38,932 bases of DNA from SAR116 cluster bacterium MED-G04 (GTDB lineage Bacteria > Pseudomonadota > Alphaproteobacteria > Puniceispirillales > UBA1172): assembly GCA_002457135.1 (NCBI GenBank), contig NTKX01000009.1, positions 1-38,932 on the forward strand, given 5' to 3'. The position numbers and the translations under genes are program-made. The notes under the pieces were generated by a model. That model had not been told where the DNA came from. It saw only the letters and a program-made list of their open reading frames with translations, and made no database searches. The first letter of the stretch is position 1. Each line of letters opens with the position of its first letter. Positions 6,430 to 14,462 of the stretch are shown one piece after another.

Positions 6430-8148
6430 TTGTCTGAAACCAACGAGGCGGTGCAAGCCGCCATGAACGAAAACTTTGCTGACCTTCTTGCAGAAAGTTT
6501 TAACGAATCCCTCACCATCGAAGGCAGTGTTGTTCGCGGTATTGTCGTATCGCTCGATAAGGACTCGGTGATGATTGATGTGGGCCTCAAATCCGAAGGC
6601 CGCATCCCCATGAAAGAATTTACCTCCCCCGGCCAGGAGCCAAGCATCACTGTTGGTGACGAGGTTGAGGTGTATGTCGAACGCATGGAAGACCGCAACG
6701 GTCAGGCCATGCTGAGCCGGGAGAAGGCACGCCGTGAGGAAGCCTGGGCCGCGCTCGAGGAAGCCCATGAAAAGCAGGAACGCGTTACCGGCGTTATCTT
6801 TGGCAAGGTCAAGGGCGGCTTTACGGTTGATCTGGATGGCGCAACGGCGTTTCTGCCGGGCAGCCAGGTCGATATCCGCCCGGTGCGTGATCTCGGCCCG
6901 CTGATGAACACCCCGCAGCCGTTCCAGATTCTGAAAATTGACCGCAAGCGGGGCAATATCGTTGTCTCCCGCCGCGCTGTTCTCGAGGAATCCCGTGCCG
7001 AGGCCCGTTCCGAGCTGGTATCCAACCTGCAGGAAGGCCAGGTCCTGACCGGTATCGTGAAGAACATCACCGATTACGGTGCCTTCATTGATCTTGGCGG
7101 TGTTGACGGCCTGCTCCATGTAACGGACATTGCATGGCGCCGCATCAACCATCCGTCCGAAGCACTCCAGGTCGGCCAGTCGGTTGAGGTTCAGGTCATT
7201 CGCTTCAACACTGAAACCCAGCGTATCTCGCTCGGCATGAAGCAGCTGATGGCAGACCCCTGGGAAACCGCCAAGGCCAATTTCGAAATCGGCAGCAAGG
7301 TTACCGGCCGTGTCACCAACATCACCGACTATGGCGCGTTTGTTGAGCTGTCAGACGGTGTTGAAGGCCTCGTCCACGTTTCCGAGATGTCATGGACCAA
7401 GAAAAACGTCCATCCCGGCAAGATCGTTTCCACCAGCCAGGAAGTCGAAGTCATGGTGCTGGATATCGACAGTGCCAAGCGCCGCATTTCACTCGGCCTC
7501 AAGCAGTGCAACGACAACCCCTGGGAAAACTTCAACACCACCAACATGGCTGGTACTGAAATTGAGGGCGAAGTCCGCAACATCACCGAGTTCGGCCTGT
7601 TCGTCGGCCTCACCGATGAAATCGACGGCCTCGTGCATCTGTCCGATATTTCCTGGGATGTCCCGGGTGATGAAGCCATCCAGTCCTTCAAAAAGGGCGA
7701 TATGGTCAAGGCCAAGGTGCTGGAAGTCGACGTTGACAAGGAACGCATCTCGCTCGGCATCAAGCAGCTGACCGAGGATACTGTCGGCGAAACCCTTTCC
7801 AACATCAAGAAGGGCGATATCGTGACCTGCAGCATCACCACGGTTACCGATGGCGGCCTTGAAATTGAGGTTGGTGAAGGCCTGACCGGCTTTATCCGCC
7901 GCAGTGACCTGTCGCGTGACCGTGCGGAACAGCGTCCTGAACGCTTTGCCGTGGGTGAGAAGGTTGACGCCCAGGTCACCAATGTCGATGCCTCGGCCCG
8001 CAAGCTGAGCCTGTCGATCAAGGCCCGTGAAATGACTGAGGAAAAACAGGCCATGGCCGAATACGGTTCGTCCGACTCCGGTGCCAGCCTGGGTGATATC
8101 CTCGGTGCCGCACTGGCCAAGCGTGACGGCTCTGGCGACGACAAATAA
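6430..8148 (+). CDS. rpsA: 30S ribosomal protein S1
   Basis: The RNA-binding ribosomal protein that helps recruit and unfold mRNA on the 30S subunit. The 572-residue protein has six S1 (OB-fold) repeats, starting near residues 31, 117, 203, 288, 374 and 459. The third to fifth carry the clear pattern NITDYGAF or NITEFGLF followed by GLLH/GLVH-(V/L)-(T/S). The first two are the ribosome-anchoring type and the last is more diverged. The chosen start is TTG at 6430, giving SETNEAVQAAM and preceded by CGGAGAAA at good spacing. An ATG 12 codons later (6466) is the alternative but lacks such a site. Downstream is a strong terminator. In many alphaproteobacteria sppA lies between rpsA and ihfB; it is absent here. 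Confidence 0.97.
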   Translation: MSETNEAVQAAMNENFADLLAESFNESLTIEGSVVRGIVVSLDKDSVMIDVGLKSEGRIPMKEFTSPGQEPSITVGDEVEVYVERMEDRNGQAMLSREKARREEAWAALEEAHEKQERVTGVIFGKVKGGFTVDLDGATAFLPGSQVDIRPVRDLGPLMNTPQPFQILKIDRKRGNIVVSRRAVLEESRAEARSELVSNLQEGQVLTGIVKNITDYGAFIDLGGVDGLLHVTDIAWRRINHPSEALQVGQSVEVQVIRFNTETQRISLGMKQLMADPWETAKANFEIGSKVTGRVTNITDYGAFVELSDGVEGLVHVSEMSWTKKNVHPGKIVSTSQEVEVMVLDIDSAKRRISLGLKQCNDNPWENFNTTNMAGTEIEGEVRNITEFGLFVGLTDEIDGLVHLSDISWDVPGDEAIQSFKKGDMVKAKVLEVDVDKERISLGIKQLTEDTVGETLSNIKKGDIVTCSITTVTDGGLEIEVGEGLTGFIRRSDLSRDRAEQRPERFAVGEKVDAQVTNVDASARKLSLSIKAREMTEEKQAMAEYGSSDSGASLGDILGAALAKRDGSGDDK

Positions 8149-8175
8149 ACCGGATTAATTGCCCATATTAATTGC

Positions 8176-8210
8176 ATGGCCGGGGGCTGTTTACGCCCCC
8201 GGCCATTATT
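8176..8210 (+). terminator. rpsA terminator
   Basis: ATGGCCGGGGGC (8176-8187) pairs with GCCCCCGGCCAT (8195-8206) around a 7-nt loop: 12 bp, mostly G-C. It is followed by TATT. Just before it ATTAATTGC occurs twice, 13 bp apart (8154 and 8167). Confidence 0.8.
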
Positions 8211-8265
8211 TCAGGCTGACGGGATTGCTTCCATCAGCTTTTTTTGAATCAACGTTTTGAAACGG

Positions 8266-8294
8266 TTGACAATTTTAAACCCTATGGGCAACAT
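8266..8294 (+). promoter_or_regulatory. Probable ihfB promoter
   Basis: A perfect TTGACA at 8266-8271, a 17-bp spacer and CAACAT at 8289-8294 precede ihfB (8317). The -10 is weak, as is common in this class. It lies beyond the rpsA terminator, so ihfB can be expressed independently. Confidence 0.5.
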
Positions 8295-8316
8295 TGACCC
8301 GTTAGAGGAGTTTTTT

Positions 8317-8595
8317 ATGACCAAATCAGAGTTGATTACGATCCTTTCGGAAAAATACGATAACCTCTATCACCGAGAGGTCGAAAAAATTGTAAACTGC
8401 TTTTTTGAAAGCATTTCAGAGGCGCTGGCCCGTGGCGACCGTGTTGAATTGCGCGGTTTCGGGGCATTTTCCGTCCGTCATCGTGAATCCCGCAGCGGCC
8501 GTAACCCGCGCACCGGTGAAAGCGTTGATGTTGTGGCTAAAAACGTTCCTTTCTTCAAAATGGGCAAAGGCATGCGTGAACGCCTGAACAAGTAG
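8317..8595 (+). CDS. ihfB: Integration host factor beta subunit
   Basis: DNA-bending nucleoid protein that works as a heterodimer with IhfA (not in this window) and often assists sigma-54 promoters. The 92-residue HU/IHF-fold protein begins [12 protein letters not shown] and has the DNA-minor-groove arm GRNPRTGE at 61-68, with Pro64 as the intercalating residue, then [14 protein letters not shown]. The open frame extends 20 codons upstream to 8257, but that extension overlaps the promoter. GAGGAG at 8305-8310 sits 6 nt before ATG 8317, so the short form is chosen. The neighbourhood rpsA-ihfB-lapA is typical of the class. Confidence 0.96.
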   Translation: MTKSELITILSEKYDNLYHREVEKIVNCFFESISEALARGDRVELRGFGAFSVRHRESRSGRNPRTGESVDVVAKNVPFFKMGKGMRERLNK

Positions 8596-8673
8596 GCACC
8601 GCACCATTTATTGCCCTCATGGCCCCTCTACGGGCCGCCTTTTGGTGAGCGCTAGCGTGAAGGGATAGTTCCA

Positions 8674-8991
8674 ATGACCCTGATGGGCAGACTGATTGCC
8701 ATGGCTGTTGCGATTGTGCTGATGGCCGCCGCGATTGCGCTGGCGACCGGTAATCCGGGGCTTGTTGCTGTCAGGCTCTGGCCGTTTGAAACAGCCCTTC
8801 AATTGCCGGTATGGCTGCTCATTCTGGGCAGTTTTGCTACCGGGCTGATCCTGGGCGGTCTGGCGATGCTGGCCCCGCTATGGCGTTCCGGTTGGCGTAA
8901 TCGCCAGCTGAAGGGAACGATCAGGAAAATGGAAAAGTCCGCCAGCGCTGATCCAAAAGGGTCAACCCCGCTCTTGCCCAAAGCCCGATAA
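8674..8991 (+). CDS. LapA domain protein (DUF1049)
   Basis: A 105-residue inner-membrane protein with two predicted transmembrane helices (about residues 5-26 and 44-67), followed by a basic cytoplasmic tail that may form a short coiled coil (RNRQLKGTIRKMEKS). The segment NPGLVAVRLWPFE between the helices is the DUF1049/LapA hallmark. In E. coli LapA acts with LapB in regulating lipopolysaccharide synthesis; whether this copy does so is inference, since no lapB is adjacent. It sits between ihfB and trpF as in many alphaproteobacteria and is probably co-transcribed with them. Confidence 0.85.
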   Translation: MTLMGRLIAMAVAIVLMAAAIALATGNPGLVAVRLWPFETALQLPVWLLILGSFATGLILGGLAMLAPLWRSGWRNRQLKGTIRKMEKSASADPKGSTPLLPKAR

Positions 8992-9033
8992 CACACAAAT
9001 TTGATAACGCTAAACCCGATGAAGGATGCCATT

Positions 9034-9672
9034 ATGGCTGAAACCAAGATTTGCGGAATACGAACACCGGCTGATCTGGATTGCGCGCATGCCAGTGGCG
9101 CGCGCTGGATCGGCATGGTGTTCTTTCACAAATCCCCCCGTCATCTGTCGCTTGATGAGGCCAGCACGATTCGCCACCACGCTGAGGTGAATGCCATTAA
9201 AACGGAACGGGTGGCGCTGGTGGTCAACACCGATGATCCCGGGCTTGAGGCCATTATCAACGCCGCCAGCCCCCAGATGATCCAGTGCCATGGCACCGAA
9301 ACACCGGAACGCATTGCCGCGATCCGCACCCGGTTTGGCCTGCCCGTGATGAAGGCAATCAGGGTTGAAAGCGCTGAAACCCTCACCCTTGCTCAAGAAT
9401 ACGATGATGCCGCTGACCGGATGCTGTTTGATTCAGCCCCGCTTGATGCTGTCCTGCCCGGCGGTACCGGCCATGCCTTTGACTGGGGGATCATGCAGCA
9501 ATGGAATGGCCGCAAACCGTGGATGCTGGCAGGCGGGCTGAACGCTGGCAATGTCGCTGATGCAATCACGATCAGCGGGGCGGCCAGTGTTGATGTATCC
9601 TCAGGGGTGGAAAGCGCGCCCGGGATAAAGGATCATGCGGCTATTCGGCACTTTGTTACCGCTGCGCTTTAG
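9034..9672 (+). CDS. trpF: Phosphoribosylanthranilate isomerase
   Basis: Converts N-(5'-phosphoribosyl)anthranilate to the carboxyphenylamino-deoxyribulose phosphate, the third committed step of tryptophan synthesis. It is a TIM barrel of 212 residues. It has KICGIR at 5-10 with the general-base Cys7, GMVFFHKSPRHL at 27-38 (phosphate site), and LFDS at 131-134 with the general-acid Asp133. GGTGHAFDW and ASVDVSSGVES follow, as usual in TrpF. The open frame continues upstream to 9001 through a TTG and an ATG at 9019. ATG 9034 has AAGGA 7 nt upstream and matches the family's N terminus. It is a stand-alone trpF (not fused to trpC) leading a trpF-trpB-trpA cluster. No attenuator peptide with Trp codons was seen before it. 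Confidence 0.96.
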   Translation: MAETKICGIRTPADLDCAHASGARWIGMVFFHKSPRHLSLDEASTIRHHAEVNAIKTERVALVVNTDDPGLEAIINAASPQMIQCHGTETPERIAAIRTRFGLPVMKAIRVESAETLTLAQEYDDAADRMLFDSAPLDAVLPGGTGHAFDWGIMQQWNGRKPWMLAGGLNAGNVADAITISGAASVDVSSGVESAPGIKDHAAIRHFVTAAL

Positions 9673-9717
9673 GCTAGAAGAATACTTCAGGCTTTGTTTT
9701 CAGGAGACTTAGAACCA

Positions 9718-10956
9718 ATGACCGATCAGTCACAACGGGCGCAGGCTCGAAACTCATACCGCAGCATGCCTGATGAGGATGGCCGTTTCGGTATCCATGG
9801 CGGCCGCTTTGTGGCCGAAACCCTGATGCCCCTGATTTTGCAGGTCGAAGCCGCCTGGAAAGAATCCAAAACCGACCCGGAATTTCAGGATGATCTCGCC
9901 TGGTATCACAAGCATTACATTGGCCGCCCCTCGGCGCTCTATTACGCTGATCGCCTGACCCAGCATTTTGGTGGTGCCAAGCTCTACATGAAACGCGATG
10001 AGCTGAACCACACCGGCGCCCATAAAATCAACAACGTGATCGGCCAGGCCTTGCTGGCACGGCGCATGGGCAAGACCCGTATCATCGCTGAAACCGGCGC
10101 CGGCCAGCACGGTGTTGCCACCGCAACCGCCTGTGCGCTGTTCGGCATGGAATGTGAGGTTTTCATGGGGGCCGAGGATGTCGAACGGCAGAAACCCAAT
10201 GTTGACCGCATGCGTCTGCTCGGGGCCGTGGTGCATCCGGTGACCGCCGGAACCGGCACGCTCAAGGATGCCATGAATGAGGCGTTGAGGTACTGGGTCG
10301 CCAATGCCGAAACGCATTTCTATATCATCGGGACTGCGGCCGGGCCGCACCCCTACCCCGCCATGGTGCGTGATTTCCAGTCCATCATCGGAACAGAGGC
10401 GAAAGAGCAGATCATGGAAGCCGAAGGCAAGCTGCCCGATGCCGTGGTCGCCTGTATCGGCGGCGGGTCGAACGCGCTCGGCCTGTTCCATCCCTTCCTC
10501 GATGATGAAGGGGTTGAAATCTACGGTGTTGAAGCCGCGGGCAAGGGGATTGCCACGGGTGATCATGCCGCCTCCCTCACCGGCGGTCGCCCCGGCGTGC
10601 TGCATGGCAACCGCACCTATCTGCTCCAGGATGATGACGGCCAGATCAAGGATGCGTTTTCGATTTCCGCCGGGCTGGATTACCCCGGGATCGGGCCTGA
10701 ACACGCCTGGTTGCATGAAACCGGCCGGGTCAATTATGTCAGCGCCACCGATGAGGAAGCCCTGGAATATTTCCAGATCTGCTCCCGGCTTGAGGGCATC
10801 ATTCCGGCGCTCGAACCGGCCCATGCGCTTGCCTTCATTTCCACGATGATCGGCGCTATGGACAAGGATCAGGTGGTCATCATGAACATGTGTGGTCGCG
10901 GCGACAAGGACCTTGGTGCCGTGCTGCCGATGCTTGAGGCCAGGGGAAAGCTGTGA
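9718..10956 (+). CDS. trpB: Tryptophan synthase beta subunit
   Basis: PLP enzyme that condenses indole with L-serine to give tryptophan; it forms an alpha2-beta2 complex with TrpA. The 412-residue protein has [16 protein letters not shown] near the start, the PLP lysine Lys103 in HTGAHKINN (98-106), the gate motif [10 protein letters not shown] at 125-134, the phosphate-binding GGGSNA at 248-253, and the C-terminal MCGRGDKD. These are the features of the canonical TrpB1 type. The open frame starts earlier at 9694, but ATG 9718 fits the family. An AGGAG lies about 12 nt before it, rather distant. The stop overlaps the trpA start (TGATG), indicating translational coupling and matched subunit production. 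Confidence 0.97.
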   Translation: MTDQSQRAQARNSYRSMPDEDGRFGIHGGRFVAETLMPLILQVEAAWKESKTDPEFQDDLAWYHKHYIGRPSALYYADRLTQHFGGAKLYMKRDELNHTGAHKINNVIGQALLARRMGKTRIIAETGAGQHGVATATACALFGMECEVFMGAEDVERQKPNVDRMRLLGAVVHPVTAGTGTLKDAMNEALRYWVANAETHFYIIGTAAGPHPYPAMVRDFQSIIGTEAKEQIMEAEGKLPDAVVACIGGGSNALGLFHPFLDDEGVEIYGVEAAGKGIATGDHAASLTGGRPGVLHGNRTYLLQDDDGQIKDAFSISAGLDYPGIGPEHAWLHETGRVNYVSATDEEALEYFQICSRLEGIIPALEPAHALAFISTMIGAMDKDQVVIMNMCGRGDKDLGAVLPMLEARGKL

Positions 10957-11768
10957 TGCGCATAGCCAACTGTTTTACAAAGGCAAAGCAGGAAAACCGC
11001 GCCGCGCTGGGTATTTTCATCTCGGCCGGTGATCCTGACCCGCAGACCTCGCTCCAAATCCTCCTTGGCCTGCCTGATCAGGGGGTCGATTTCGTTGAAC
11101 TGGGAATGCCGTTTTCTGACCCCATGGCCGATGGCCCGGTGATCCAGGCTTCATCCCTGCGCGCCCTCAAGGCTGGCATGAAACTCGATCGCGTTATCGA
11201 TATGGCAAAGGCGTTTCGTGACCGTCACCCCGAAACACCGCTGATCCTGATGGGGTATTACAACCCGATCTATATTTATGGCGTTGACCGGTTTCTGGCC
11301 CGTGCTGTTGAGGCCGGGGTCGATGGCATGATCATGGTGGACCTGCCCCCCGAAGAGGATGAGGAATTCTGCGTCCCGGCCATGAAAACCGGGATTGAGA
11401 TGATCAGGCTGGTGACCCCGACAACCGATACCGAACGCATGCCGCTGGTGCTGGAACGCGCGGGCGGGTTTGTCTATTACGTTTCGATCACCGGCATTAC
11501 CGGGACCCGATCAGCCTCCGAAGACAGCATCAAATCCGCCATGGAACGGATTCGCGCTGTCAGCGATCTGCCCGCCGTGGTCGGCTTTGGCATCCGCACC
11601 CCCGATCAGGTCAGGGAGGCTGCGCGTCACGCTGATGGTGTCGTTGTTGGCTCTGCCGTGGTGGGGGCGATTGCAGGGAGTCTTGATGCTGACGGCAAAG
11701 CAGGCGATAATACCATCCTGGTGGTGTTGCAACAGGCGAATGAGCTGGCCCAGGGCCGGTATCGCTGA
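10956..11768 (+). CDS. trpA: Tryptophan synthase alpha subunit
   Basis: Cleaves indole-3-glycerol phosphate to indole and glyceraldehyde-3-phosphate; the indole is channelled to TrpB. It is a TIM barrel of 270 residues. The signature FVELGMPFSDPMADGP contains the catalytic Glu48 and Asp59. YYVSITGITG and GFGIRTPDQV correspond to the substrate phosphate loops. The ATG at 10956 shares one base with the trpB stop. GTG at 10953 would add one residue and is possible. The next gene, accD, follows 47 nt later. Confidence 0.97.
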   Translation: MRIANCFTKAKQENRAALGIFISAGDPDPQTSLQILLGLPDQGVDFVELGMPFSDPMADGPVIQASSLRALKAGMKLDRVIDMAKAFRDRHPETPLILMGYYNPIYIYGVDRFLARAVEAGVDGMIMVDLPPEEDEEFCVPAMKTGIEMIRLVTPTTDTERMPLVLERAGGFVYYVSITGITGTRSASEDSIKSAMERIRAVSDLPAVVGFGIRTPDQVREAARHADGVVVGSAVVGAIAGSLDADGKAGDNTILVVLQQANELAQGRYR

Positions 11769-11815
11769 GAGCAGGCTGGATAAAGGTTAGGATTGGAACA
11801 GGGTAAGGATTAGCA

Positions 11816-12685
11816 ATGAACTGGCTGTCAAAAACCGTGCTACCAAAGATCAAGGCGCTTGTCTCACAGGACAGCGTGCAGGAAACGCTATGGATCAAGT
11901 GTTCATCCTGCAACCAGATGATCTTTCATCGTGAATTCGAAGAACAGTTCAACACCTGTTCGGCCTGCGGCAATCACATGCCGCTTGGAACCGCCAAACG
12001 CCTCGCCATGCTGTTTGATCAGGGTGAGGCTGAGGTCATCCCGCTTGAAGGCAACAAGGATGACCCGCTCCAGTTCCGTGATCTCAAACGCTATACCGAC
12101 CGGCTCAAGGATGCCCGCAACAAGAACGGGGTCAAGGACGCGATCATGGTGGGGCGTGGCCGCATCAAGGGCGTTGAAACGGTTGTCGCCGCCTTTGATT
12201 TCAAATTCATGGGCGGGTCCATGGGACGCGCTGTTGGTGACGGTATCCTGAAGGCGGCCGAAACCGCGCTTGAACATCGTGCCGCGCTGATCATTGTGCC
12301 ATCCACCGGCGGTGCCCGCATGCAGGAAGGCATCCTTTCCCTGATGCAGTTGCCGCGCACAATCATTGCGGTTCGCCGCATGAAAGAGGCTGGCTTGCCC
12401 TACATCGTCCTCCTGGCGCATCCCACCACCGGCGGGGTCACGGCATCCTTTGCCATGCTGGGTGATATTCATATTGCCGAACCCGGCGCGATCATCGGTT
12501 TTGCCGGTCGCCGGGTGATTGAGGAAACCGTTCGGGAAAAACTGCCCCAGGATTTCCAGACCGCCGAATACCTCCAGGAACATGGCATGGTTGACATGGT
12601 TGTCTCCCGCGCTGACCAGCCTGATGTCATTGGCCGTATCCTCACCATGCTGATGGATAAGGCGCCGCGCCGCGCCGCTGAATAG
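11816..12685 (+). CDS. accD: Acetyl-CoA carboxylase carboxyltransferase subunit beta
   Basis: Beta half of the carboxyltransferase that moves CO2 from biotin to acetyl-CoA, giving malonyl-CoA for fatty-acid synthesis. The 289-residue protein has the zinc ribbon C29-x2-C32 and C48-x2-C51, followed by the crotonase-like carboxyltransferase domain with MGGSMGRAVG, STGGARMQEG and HPTTGGVTASFA, all characteristic of AccD. It needs AccA, AccB and AccC, which are not in this window. ATG 11816 follows AAGGATTAGCA. folC starts 4 nt after its stop, so trpFBA-accD-folC is likely one operon, as in many alphaproteobacteria. Confidence 0.97.
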   Translation: MNWLSKTVLPKIKALVSQDSVQETLWIKCSSCNQMIFHREFEEQFNTCSACGNHMPLGTAKRLAMLFDQGEAEVIPLEGNKDDPLQFRDLKRYTDRLKDARNKNGVKDAIMVGRGRIKGVETVVAAFDFKFMGGSMGRAVGDGILKAAETALEHRAALIIVPSTGGARMQEGILSLMQLPRTIIAVRRMKEAGLPYIVLLAHPTTGGVTASFAMLGDIHIAEPGAIIGFAGRRVIEETVREKLPQDFQTAEYLQEHGMVDMVVSRADQPDVIGRILTMLMDKAPRRAAE

Positions 12686-12689
12686 GCCG

Positions 12690-14033
12690 ATGCCCGGCGC
12701 CGCCTCCGCCCGCGCTCATGAAGCGCTGGAACGCCTCGCCCGGCTGCACCCGAAACTGATTGATCTCGGCCTTGGGCGGAGCCTTGAGCTGCTTGAAAAG
12801 CTGGGCCAGCCGCAGCATCACCTGCCGCCGGTGATCCATCTGGCTGGCACCAACGGCAAAGGGTCAACCCTGTCGTTTCTGCGGGCGATGCTGGAGGCAG
12901 AGGGTAAAAGCATCCATGCCTATACCTCGCCTCACCTGGTCCGGTTCCATGAACGCATCCGCCTGGCCGGAACGCTGATCGATGATCAGAGGCTCGCTGA
13001 CCTGCTTGAAGAGGTTGAGACGGTCAACGGTGATGAACCCATGACTTTTTTTGAGGTCACTACAGCGGCGGCGATGCTGGCCTTCACCCGGGTTGAGGCG
13101 GATTACACCCTGCTTGAAACCGGCCTTGGCGGGCGCATGGATTCCACCAACGTGGTTGATCAGCCCCTGGCCACGGTCATCACCCCCATTGCCCGTGATC
13201 ATGAGCATTTTCTGGGCAACACGCTGACCGCCATCGCCCGGGAAAAAGCCGGGATCATGCGGGCTGGTGTGCCGGTGTTCTGCGCCCGTCAGCCTCATGC
13301 CGAGGCGATGGAGGAGCTGGCATCACAGGCTGAGAAGATCGGTGCCAACCTTCTGCTGTCCGGGCGTGATTTCATGATCAGCCGTGATGACAGGGGGGTT
13401 ACCGTTCAGCGCGGGGGGCGCGAAATCCTGATCCCCCGAACCGGCCTCAACGGCCCGCATCAGGGTGACAATGCCGGGCTTGCGGCAGCGGTGTTGATGG
13501 AGGTTGCCCCCAATATCTCCGATGCCGCCATCATCCGGGGGGCTGAGGCGGCCTACTGGCCAGCCCGGGTTCAGCACCTGACCGAAGGCAGGCTGGTTGA
13601 GATTGCCAATACCGGGAACCCTGATGCTAGCAACCCCGGGGCAGGTACCCCGATCTGGCTGGATGGTGCGCATAATGCCCATGGTGCTGAGGCATTGGCG
13701 CGAAGCCTGGACGGCATGGGCAAGGCCCCATGGGTTATTGTCTGCGGCGCGCTCAACACCCGCCCGCCTGAAGAATTCCTCAAACCGCTTTCGCCCTTGC
13801 TGTGCCACGCCGTCACGCTTGCCATCCCGGGCAATGAGGCCAGCCTGAGCGCACAGACCATGGCCGATGCGGCAAGGGCCAATGGCCTCACGGCCGAAAC
13901 CGCAACCGATATTCTGGATGCTGTGGAAAAGGCAGCGGCCACGGCTGAACGCCATGGCGGCGGCATCATTATCAGCGGGTCGCTCTATCTCGGCGGCTAT
14001 GCGCTTGATGCAAACGGCACACTTCCCGTATAG
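12690..14033 (+). CDS. folC: Bifunctional folylpolyglutamate/dihydrofolate synthase
   Basis: ATP-dependent ligase of the Mur ligase fold. It adds glutamate to dihydropteroate and further glutamates to tetrahydrofolate, retaining folates in the cell. The 447-residue protein has the P-loop HLAGTNGKGST at 50-60, SPHLVRFHERIR (folate loop), ETGLGGRMDSTN and the ligase-specific LDGAHNAHGAEAL. Family length is usually 420-450, so it is full length. The ATG at 12690 is chosen because it lies 4 nt after the accD stop; no strong Shine-Dalgarno sequence is visible, which suits translational coupling. It is convergent with trxA. Confidence 0.94.
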   Translation: MPGAASARAHEALERLARLHPKLIDLGLGRSLELLEKLGQPQHHLPPVIHLAGTNGKGSTLSFLRAMLEAEGKSIHAYTSPHLVRFHERIRLAGTLIDDQRLADLLEEVETVNGDEPMTFFEVTTAAAMLAFTRVEADYTLLETGLGGRMDSTNVVDQPLATVITPIARDHEHFLGNTLTAIAREKAGIMRAGVPVFCARQPHAEAMEELASQAEKIGANLLLSGRDFMISRDDRGVTVQRGGREILIPRTGLNGPHQGDNAGLAAAVLMEVAPNISDAAIIRGAEAAYWPARVQHLTEGRLVEIANTGNPDASNPGAGTPIWLDGAHNAHGAEALARSLDGMGKAPWVIVCGALNTRPPEEFLKPLSPLLCHAVTLAIPGNEASLSAQTMADAARANGLTAETATDILDAVEKAAATAERHGGGIIISGSLYLGGYALDANGTLPV

Positions 14034-14045
14034 CCCTCAAAACAG

Positions 14046-14071
14046 GGTAACGGGCGATGGTCCGGGTTACC
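14046..14071. terminator. Possible terminator between folC and trxA
   Basis: GGTAAC (14046-14051) and GTTACC (14066-14071) form a 6-bp stem with some extra G-C pairing inside. On the minus strand it is followed by CTGTTTTG, making it a modest terminator for the trxA transcript between the convergent genes. Confidence 0.4.
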
Positions 14072-14087
14072 GCCAGAATAGAGTAGT

Positions 14088-14408
14088 CTAGATGGATTCT
14101 TCGATCCATTCGCTGAGCTTGCTTTTCGGCAGGGCGCCGATTTTCTCAGCCTTGATCTCACCACCATTGAAAATCAGCATGGTCGGGATCCCGCGGACAC
14201 CGAATTGCTGCGGGGTGGCGGGGTTTTCATCAATGTTGATCTTGACGATCTTGACCCGATCACCCATTTCGTCCGAAATCTCTTCGAGCGCGGGGCCAAT
14301 AGCCTTACAGGGTCCGCACCATTCGGCCCAGAAATCAACAAGAACAGGCATATCAGACTGAAGAACCTCAGTGGTGAAATCAGCGTCAGTAGTCTTGATC
14401 GTTGGCAT
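14088..14408 (-). CDS. trxA: Thioredoxin
   Basis: Small cytoplasmic disulfide reductase, kept reduced by thioredoxin reductase. The 106-residue protein has the classical active site WCGPCK at 30-35 (Cys31, Cys34), the buried Asp25, the cis-proline loop GIPT and the glycine pair near GGEIKAEKIG. All are standard for TrxA. ATG 14408 has CGGAG 8 nt upstream. It is the last gene of the addB-addA-trxA run, 54 nt after addA. Confidence 0.97.
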   Translation of the reverse strand: MPTIKTTDADFTTEVLQSDMPVLVDFWAEWCGPCKAIGPALEEISDEMGDRVKIVKINIDENPATPQQFGVRGIPTMLIFNGGEIKAEKIGALPKSKLSEWIEESI

Positions 14409-14462
14409 GTTATCTACTCCGAAAATTCTATGATGACAGGTTAAAAGCCTCAGCCGCCAGCG

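Noticed and set aside
8992-9033. Trp attenuator before trpF
   Set aside because: No Trp-rich leader peptide or terminator/antiterminator pair is present in the 42-nt gap.
9754-10824. 356-residue frame opposite trpB
   Set aside because: Long only because trpB is GC-rich at third positions; trpB itself has every catalytic motif.
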